64,000 nucleotides of DNA, from assembly GCA_937907455.1 (NCBI GenBank), contig CALESQ010000110.1, positions 1 to 64,000 on the forward strand, read 5' to 3'. The DNA comes from an uncultured Caldilineales bacterium. Lineage in GTDB: Bacteria; Chloroflexota; Anaerolineae; JAAEKA01. This document shows, piece by piece, positions 58,705 to 64,000 of the stretch. A program made the translations under genes and the position numbers. The notes under the pieces are model-generated. The model made no database searches, was not told the origin of the DNA, and worked only from the letters and a program-made list of their open reading frames with translations. How positions within the stretch are numbered: the stretch's first letter is position 1; every line of letters starts with the position of its first letter.

Positions 58705-59815
58705 ATGGATGAAATACGGAACCAGCTCAACGAGCTAGGAGAGCGCGTCGAAACGCTCAGGAGGCGACTTTGACGTCGCCGGCATGCAAACTCAGATAGA
58801 GGCGCTGGAACAGCAGGTAGCCGACCCCGGCATCTGGAACGATTCCACCCGTGCGCAGGCAATGATGCGTCAATTGACTGATTTGAAGACGCGCGTGACT
58901 ATATGGAATGACTTATCTGCGCGCATTGCTGATGGTAGCGACCTGCTGGAGCTGGCCGAGGCCGAGCAGGACCACGACACGGCACAGGCCATTGTTGCCG
59001 ATGCAGATCAGATCACTGGCGAAATTGATCGTCTGGAATTTCAGTTGGCGTTGCAAGGCCCGCACGATCAGGGTGGGGCCATCCTCTCCATTCACGCCGG
59101 TGCAGGCGGCACCGAGGCGCAGGACTGGGCCGAAATGTTGCTGCGCATGTATCTGCGCTGGGCCGAGCGTCGCGGCTACAAAGTAGAGCTAACCGACCGC
59201 ACCGACGGCGAAGAGGCGGGCGTGAAAAGCGCCACCATCGAAATCGAAGGTGAATGGGCCTACGGCTACCTGGGTTCAGAACGCGGCGTGCATCGCCTGG
59301 TGCGCATCAGCCCCTTTGATGGTTCAGCACGGCGTCACACCTCGTTTGCGCTGGTTGAGGTGCTACCCTTGCTGGATGATGATATCGCAGTCGAGATCAA
59401 TCCCGACGATATCCAAATGGATGTGTTTCGCGCCGGCAGCGCGGGCGGCCAGCACATGCAAAAAAACTCCACAGCGGTGCGCCTGACCCACGTCCCTACC
59501 GGTTTGGTGGTGATTTGCCAGAACGAACGTAGCCAGACGCAGAACCGTCAATCAGCCATGCGTGTGCTGCGCGGCAAGCTCTATGACATTGAGCTGCAAA
59601 AGCGCGAAGAGCAGGTGGCACGCCTCAAGGGCAAGCATGTCGAAATGGGCTGGGGCAACCAAATCCGTTCCTACGTGCTGCAACCTTATCAGATGGTAAA
59701 AGACCTGCGCACACAACACGAAGTAGGCAATCCCCAAACCGTACTCGACGGCAACCTTGATGGCTTCATGGAAGCCTGGTTGAAAGAACAAGTCGGGGAA
59801 AATACGGAACAGTAA
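58705..59815 (+). CDS. Peptide chain release factor 2, with programmed +1 frameshift
   Basis: 369-residue RF2 read through a shift. Translation begins at ATG 58705 (MDEIRNQLNELGERVETLRR), reaches an in-frame UGA at 58771-58773 after 22 codons, and moves +1 at CUU-UGA-C to continue as DVAGMQTQIEALEQQV. The stop-recognition tripeptide SPF is in RISPFDGSARRHTSFA and the peptidyl-transfer motif GGQ is in RAGSAGGQHMQKNS, both intact. A downstream in-frame ATG at 58784 would omit the first 26 residues. RF2 controls its own synthesis: when RF2 is scarce, the shift wins. A strong terminator follows at 59821. Confidence 0.95.
58759..58773 (+). promoter_or_regulatory. RF2 frameshift site
   Basis: Internal Shine-Dalgarno AGGAGG (58759-58764), three bases, CTT (58768-58770) and TGA (58771-58773) followed by C. 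Order and spacing equal the classic bacterial prfB frameshift element. Confidence 0.95.
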
Positions 59816-59820
59816 GGAGC

Positions 59821-59865
59821 AAAAAGTGAGGAGTGAGTAAACCATGTACTTACTCCTCACTTTTT
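59821..59865 (+). terminator. Intrinsic terminator of prfB
   Basis: A 19-base arm (59821-59839) beginning aaaaagtgaggag pairs at 18 of 19 with 59847-59865 across a seven-base loop, and ends in a run of five T. It is symmetric enough to act in both directions, which suits the convergent beta-helix gene. Confidence 0.8.
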
Positions 59866-59889
59866 ACTATTCACCTCTCGCGTGCGGCT

Positions 59890-62352
59890 TTAGCTTGACA
59901 GCGGAACAATGGGGATAAACAGCACCGGGCGCAGCATCGGGTAGTGATAGCCCAGGTCTATGCGGCCGGTGTCCGGCCGATAGTCGCTGCGCGTGGTGCG
60001 CGCGCCCAGTCCCAGCCCTGCCGCGGCTTCACTGCCCGCATCAACCAGCGCACTGGTGGATGACTGTCCCGCGGCGGTTTGCGCCAGATAGAAGCTGCCC
60101 AGCGGCCCGTTGACAAACTGCGGTTCCACTGCCAAATCGGTAGCACCCGGCGCAAGGTTGTGGTAATCTCCCAAAGGGTTGTCGAACAGATTGTTTTGCG
60201 CCGAGCTGCGCGGCGCGCCGCCATTGTTGTACAGGCCATAGTCATTGCCGCTGATGATGTTATAGGCCAGCAGCGGTGCTGCACCGCTGTGCAGAAAAAT
60301 GGCCGCCGACCCCTGGCCGCGACCATTGCCGGTGATGGTGTTGTTGCGCAACGTAGCTGTGGTGCTGCGCAGATACAATCCTGCGCCGCTACCCGCCCAG
60401 TTGCGTGCTATCAGGTTGTTACCAACGCTTGAATCCGAGTTGAGGATCACCACGCCGCCGCCGTAGCTGGCAGCCTGGTTATCCTGAATTTGATTGCCGC
60501 TCAAGGCGGTGTGGCTGTTGTCAATGTAGACACCACCGCCATCTACCGAAGCCGTGTTGCTGGCAATAAAATTATCCTTGATTTGGCTGCTGTCGAGCAG
60601 CGCCACGATAGCTCCCCCGGCTGATGCAACGTTGTTCAAAAACTGGTTGTTTTCCACCGTCGCGCTGCAACTGTTGTTCAGGATCAGCGCGCCGCCACTG
60701 AGGGTTGCACGGTTGCTGACGAACAGATTGCCGCGCACGCGCGGCGCTGAGCTGATGTTGACTACCACCGCTCCGCCGTGACGGCTGGCTACATTGCCGC
60801 GGAACTGGTTGAACTCCAACCGCGGGTGGGCATATTTCTCTACCTGGATCGCCGCACCATCCATCGCCCGGTTGTTTTCAAACAAATTGTTGTTCACCAG
60901 CGGGGCCACGTTTTCATAGATCGTCATGCCGCCGCCCACCTCACCTGCTTGATTGGCGCTGATTGTGTTGCGGCTGATGCGCACGGTGCTGCCACGTTGC
61001 AGGATGATGCCGCCGCCGTCAATGCCGGCTGAGTTGCCGCGAATGGTGCTGGACTCGATGGCGCCGCTGGTGCCGTCTTGTACCACCACACCGCCGCCAT
61101 ACTTCGGCGCATAGTTGTTCTCTACTGTAGCGCTTTTGATGCGCAGGTGGCCACCCGTGGTATAGATGGCCCCGCCATCTATACCCGCGCGATTTGCGGC
61201 AAAGGTGCTGCTGATGATCCAGGTACTCGGCGTAATCTGGAGATGCAGCGCGCCACCCACCGGCGCCTCGTTGCCCTCAAAGCGGCTGTTGGTAATGGTC
61301 AGCGTGGTCAGCTCGTTGAAAATAGCGCCACCGCTGATTGAGCCTGCCCGATTGCGGTAGAATTGGCAATTGTCTATAGATAGAGCAGCGGCATCTGTCT
61401 CGCGAATCGCCCCGCCTGCATGAGATGCCGTGTTATCGCTGAAGTTGCAATTGCGCAGCGTTGCGCTGGATTGTCCCGCACTGAAAGCGCCGCCATAGGC
61501 GCTGCTGTTGCGGTTGAAAACCGTACCATCCACGCTGAAACTTGCATTGTACACGCTGATAGCGCCGCCCACGCTATCACTGCGGTTGTTCTCAAAGCGC
61601 CCTCCGACAATGTGGGCTGTAGCCTGATTCACCGACAAGCCCCCGCCCTGTTTAGCTGAATGGCCCTTTACTGTGGTGTTCACCATCAGCAGGTTGGCGT
61701 TGCCCTGTACTACCAGCGCCCCCATGTTGCGTGCTCCTGTGGCGATGTTGTTTTCTACTGTGCTGTTTTGCAGCGTAGCCTGAGCGCCGCTCATCAGCAT
61801 CGCCCCTGCTCCGTCCGGCGCTGAATTGTCGCGCAGGGCAATGCCGTCCAACAGGGGGTTGGCGCTGTTCAACACCACAATGCCCCCGCCGCGCACAGAA
61901 GCCGTGTTGCCGGAAATGGTCAGATTGCGCAGAGTAGGCGACGCGCCTTGGTCCAGCAGCACGCCGCCTCCCTGCGTGGCATTGCCGCCGCTGATGGTCA
62001 ACCCTTGAACCAGCGTATTGCGGTTGATGGAGCCTGTGCCCGTGACCACAGAACCGCTGCCTGTGCCGCGCACAATGGTAATCCCTTGTCCGGCCCCTAC
62101 CAAACTGATGTTGTTGCGCAGACGAATCGTTTCGTAGTAGGTTCCTGCGCCGATGGAAAGCACAGCACTGTTGCCGGCATTGTCAATAGCTCGCTGGATC
62201 GAAGTGTAGGGGCATCCGCTTGGGCAGATGGTTGCTGCTTCTTGTTGTGCTGCCGCAGGCAGGTGCAGGGCAATAAAGTATAGCAAAGCCGCGCTAAAAG
62301 CTGGCAGGAACAGGCGCAGCAAACGGGTGCGATGGAACGGAAATTGTTTCAT
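59890..62352 (-). CDS. Exported right-handed beta-helix surface protein
   Basis: 820-residue secreted protein. The N-terminus is a signal peptide (LLRLFLPAFSAALLYFIALHLPAAAQ), then CPYTSIQRAIDNAGNSAVLS of the pectate-lyase-like fold entry, then about 30 imprecise coils of roughly 20-24 residues with the pattern NNxxxxxGGGIxxxxSxxTLxNxxIxxNxA, as in polymorphic-outer-membrane/parallel beta-helix proteins. No catalytic Asp cluster was recognised. It may bind or cover the surface, or act on polysaccharide. It has a clear promoter. Upstream lies a 320-base gap without other genes. Confidence 0.85.
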   Translation of the reverse strand: MKQFPFHRTRLLRLFLPAFSAALLYFIALHLPAAAQQEAATICPSGCPYTSIQRAIDNAGNSAVLSIGAGTYYETIRLRNNISLVGAGQGITIVRGTGSGSVVTGTGSINRNTLVQGLTISGGNATQGGGVLLDQGASPTLRNLTISGNTASVRGGGIVVLNSANPLLDGIALRDNSAPDGAGAMLMSGAQATLQNSTVENNIATGARNMGALVVQGNANLLMVNTTVKGHSAKQGGGLSVNQATAHIVGGRFENNRSDSVGGAISVYNASFSVDGTVFNRNSSAYGGAFSAGQSSATLRNCNFSDNTASHAGGAIRETDAAALSIDNCQFYRNRAGSISGGAIFNELTTLTITNSRFEGNEAPVGGALHLQITPSTWIISSTFAANRAGIDGGAIYTTGGHLRIKSATVENNYAPKYGGGVVVQDGTSGAIESSTIRGNSAGIDGGGIILQRGSTVRISRNTISANQAGEVGGGMTIYENVAPLVNNNLFENNRAMDGAAIQVEKYAHPRLEFNQFRGNVASRHGGAVVVNISSAPRVRGNLFVSNRATLSGGALILNNSCSATVENNQFLNNVASAGGAIVALLDSSQIKDNFIASNTASVDGGGVYIDNSHTALSGNQIQDNQAASYGGGVVILNSDSSVGNNLIARNWAGSGAGLYLRSTTATLRNNTITGNGRGQGSAAIFLHSGAAPLLAYNIISGNDYGLYNNGGAPRSSAQNNLFDNPLGDYHNLAPGATDLAVEPQFVNGPLGSFYLAQTAAGQSSTSALVDAGSEAAAGLGLGARTTRSDYRPDTGRIDLGYHYPMLRPVLFIPIVPLSS

Positions 62353-62449
62353 AGGAAAATCTGAACTCCTTTGGCGACTGTAAAGAGAGCAGACCCACAG
62401 AAAAATGTTCTGTCAAAGTCTTCGACGGAAGCAATGGGCGACAATGTAA

Positions 62450-62478
62450 AAAATAGCGCAATCTTGCCAGATAGTCAA
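62450..62478 (-). promoter_or_regulatory. Sigma70-type promoter of the beta-helix gene
   Basis: On the minus strand TTGACT (62473-62478), a 17-base spacer and TATTTT (62450-62455). The predicted leader is about 90 bases. Apart from this and CCTGTCA-type short repeats (about 62580-62640), the 62353-62672 gap shows nothing. Confidence 0.65.
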
Positions 62479-62672
62479 CTACGTTTGTACCACGAAATGC
62501 AAACGACCCCATGACGTCTTGCCAACGCCGCTGCCAAAGACATCCTGCGCCGATCAATCAGGCAGGGCTATCGGCATGACCGCGCCCTCATCCTGTCATC
62601 TATCGCCCCGTTGCCCTGTCACCCCATCACCCTGTCATGCCAAACGTCTCCATCTCGTGAAGAATCCCCTTC

Positions 62673-63950
62673 CTATGGCACCGTGGTACTTTCCGTGCTT
62701 TCCGTAGCAGTCACCGGCACAGAAGCATCCGGCGTCGGCAGCGGATCCCCCAACGGCGGCGGAGACAACGGCGACCACGGCGCAAACGGCTCCCCTCGCT
62801 CGAACTGGCCGCCCAGATAAGTACGGATTTGGACAAACCAGGCCATCAGGCCCGGCTGTGCCTCGCCCGGCCAATTAGCCGGATCGCTGAGTTGCTGGAA
62901 GGCAGCCCACCCCTGGTCGCGGCGGCCGCTGATATCGTAAGCCAGCAGCACCGCCAGCGCTTTACCGATCACGTCAGAACTGGCTAACGGCTGGCCGAAG
63001 CTGGCTTGCACCGCGGCTTGTGCCCGCGTAATCTGTCCATCAAAGTAGGAAGGACTGTTTTTTGAGGCATCCCGATATGCTTTGCCGTCCCATATCAAGT
63101 AATGATACAGGCGTGGCGATTGGGCGCGCTCCAGCCCAAAGGCAAATTCAAAGCCGCCATCCACCGCCTCCACCTCTACCTTGCCATCGCCGTCGTAGTC
63201 TGACAGCAGCTTGGGGATAATCGGATTTTGTACCAGGTTGAGGAAGGGATAAGCTCCGGTCAGCTCGCGGATTTGCCATTGGTTGCCGGTAGCCGTGCGC
63301 GGCAGCAGTTGCAGAACATAAAGGCGCGTGCAGGCAAAGCAAGGTCCACCGTTGGCCGCCCGGATTGGCAGCTCCATCAAGCCATCGGCAGTTATGTCGG
63401 CCCAGCCGATGGCTTCATCCCAGGTAGCGCCATAACCGGCAAAATCAATTTGCTCGTCGTTGCCTTCGTCTTCAAACAACAACTCAGCGCGCTGCGCTGA
63501 CTGCATGTGGTATACCGCCAGCCTGGGCAGTTTGATGCCGAGCGCGCCGGCAGCTTGCGGCGGAGGCAAAAAGATCGCCGCTACAAATCGTTCTCCCTGC
63601 TGTGTGGTGATCTGAGCTTCGCCCAGCAGGTAGCTCTCGCTGTCCAGTTGGGTGATCAGCGCATCAGAAAAGCCCAGTGTGCGTGCAATGGGGCCGGGCG
63701 TTGGCGTGGGGCTGGCTGTGGGCGTGCGTGTTGGTGTGGGGCTGGGTGTGGGCGTGCGCGTTGGTGTAGCCGAAGCCGTGGGAGTAGGCGAAGGGGTATC
63801 GCTGGGGCGCGGGGCCAGCGCTGCCCCAGCCCGCGGCGTGGGCAACAGCGGCGTGGCTGTGGGCAGTGTCACAGCCACAGATGGATCAGGGGTTGGCAGT
63901 GCCATTGAGGCGCAACCAGCCAGCAGCATCAACCCGCAGCCGGCCAGCAT
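62673..63950 (-). CDS. Lipoprotein with Thr-Pro linker; 5' end uncertain
   Basis: At least 425 residues. The visible N-terminus has two candidate lipoboxes (MLAGC and LMLLAGC) followed by a 60-residue Ser/Thr/Pro linker of [12 protein letters not shown] type and a globular domain with [20 protein letters not shown] and [20 protein letters not shown]. The C-terminus is again Pro/Thr-rich. From ATG 63950 the signal would carry no Lys or Arg; the same frame stays open to the window edge and codes for [11 protein letters not shown] just upstream, so the true start may lie outside. Related in style to the lipoprotein at 29381. Function unknown. Confidence 0.75.
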   Translation of the reverse strand: MLAGCGLMLLAGCASMALPTPDPSVAVTLPTATPLLPTPRAGAALAPRPSDTPSPTPTASATPTRTPTPSPTPTRTPTASPTPTPGPIARTLGFSDALITQLDSESYLLGEAQITTQQGERFVAAIFLPPPQAAGALGIKLPRLAVYHMQSAQRAELLFEDEGNDEQIDFAGYGATWDEAIGWADITADGLMELPIRAANGGPCFACTRLYVLQLLPRTATGNQWQIRELTGAYPFLNLVQNPIIPKLLSDYDGDGKVEVEAVDGGFEFAFGLERAQSPRLYHYLIWDGKAYRDASKNSPSYFDGQITRAQAAVQASFGQPLASSDVIGKALAVLLAYDISGRRDQGWAAFQQLSDPANWPGEAQPGLMAWFVQIRTYLGGQFERGEPFAPWSPLSPPPLGDPLPTPDASVPVTATESTESTTVP

Positions 63951-64000
63951 CCAAAGGGCGACTATACCGATCTGTTTTACATAACAAAAACTATAACTGA

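Noticed and set aside
58771..58773. Possible selenocysteine or sequencing-error UGA in prfB
   Set aside because: Position, AGGAGG and CTT-TGA-C context are those of the RF2 frameshift; no SECIS-like need.

Overview
The window reads as ordinary chromosomal DNA of a GC-rich bacterium. It is most consistent with a Chloroflexota lineage of the Anaerolineae/Caldilineae type. That placement is an inference from gene style: very large GT-C membrane proteins with beta-sandwich tails, lipoproteins with Thr-Pro linkers, DUF1501/DUF1800 Tat pairs and many short dispersed repeats. No phage, plasmid, transposase, rRNA, tRNA or CRISPR array was seen. Most genes are tightly packed, often with ATGA stop/start overlaps.

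Layout. 1-597: AT-richer gap with inverted repeats. 598-14773: surface-glycan locus with a GT2 lipid-linked sugar synthase, a GT4 glycosyltransferase, a flippase-like membrane protein on the other strand, three very large GT-C proteins, a fourth GT87/MptA-like one and a nitrilase-family hydrolase; a 0.55-kb repeat array lies inside. 14906-18134: a truncated Lrp/AsnC protein, an aldehyde dehydrogenase and a PLP lyase. 18467-22185: scpB followed by two proteins that each join an XRE-type helix-turn-helix to an Sm/Hfq-like beta-barrel, the first with a long Gly/Arg/Ser/Tyr-rich disordered linker, then an HExxH protein. 22319-23821: a MerR regulator and a GyrI-like protein. 23841-27690 (minus): DegT aminotransferase and a GT-C-like membrane protein ending in an ILEI/FAM3-like domain, the latter bounded by about 70-bp inverted repeats. 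27948-31953: folC, a lipoprotein and an AlbA_2/HATPase protein. 32343-35426 (minus): DUF1501 and DUF1800. 35622-38379: split lysine-ketoglutarate reductase and saccharopine dehydrogenase. 38555-40337: TSUP transporter, DinB and ACT proteins. 40353-44535 (minus): trxB with an atypical thioredoxin, an R2lox metalloenzyme, a DUF2071 protein and a methyltransferase. 44679-46699: small envelope proteins. 46892-50726 (minus): an 18-ribbon zinc protein, an EamA transporter and pepT. 50972-57118 (minus): smc, a membrane protein, an RmlD-like reductase and rnc. 57647-59815: ftsY and prfB, with the classic RF2 +1 frameshift. 59890-63950 (minus): a beta-helix surface protein and a lipoprotein that may run off the right edge.

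How they fit together. The left third and 23.8-27.7 kb probably build and export polyprenyl-linked cell-surface glycans. smc, scpB, rnc, ftsY and prfB are housekeeping genes for chromosome organisation, RNA processing, membrane targeting and termination. The strongest candidate for something undescribed is the pair of HTH-Sm fusion genes behind scpB. Other notable items are an Lrp protein that has lost its DNA-reading helix, three promoters with identical leaderless geometry, an 18-fold zinc-ribbon concatemer, and heptad-type intergenic repeats that run into gene ends and supply stop codons.
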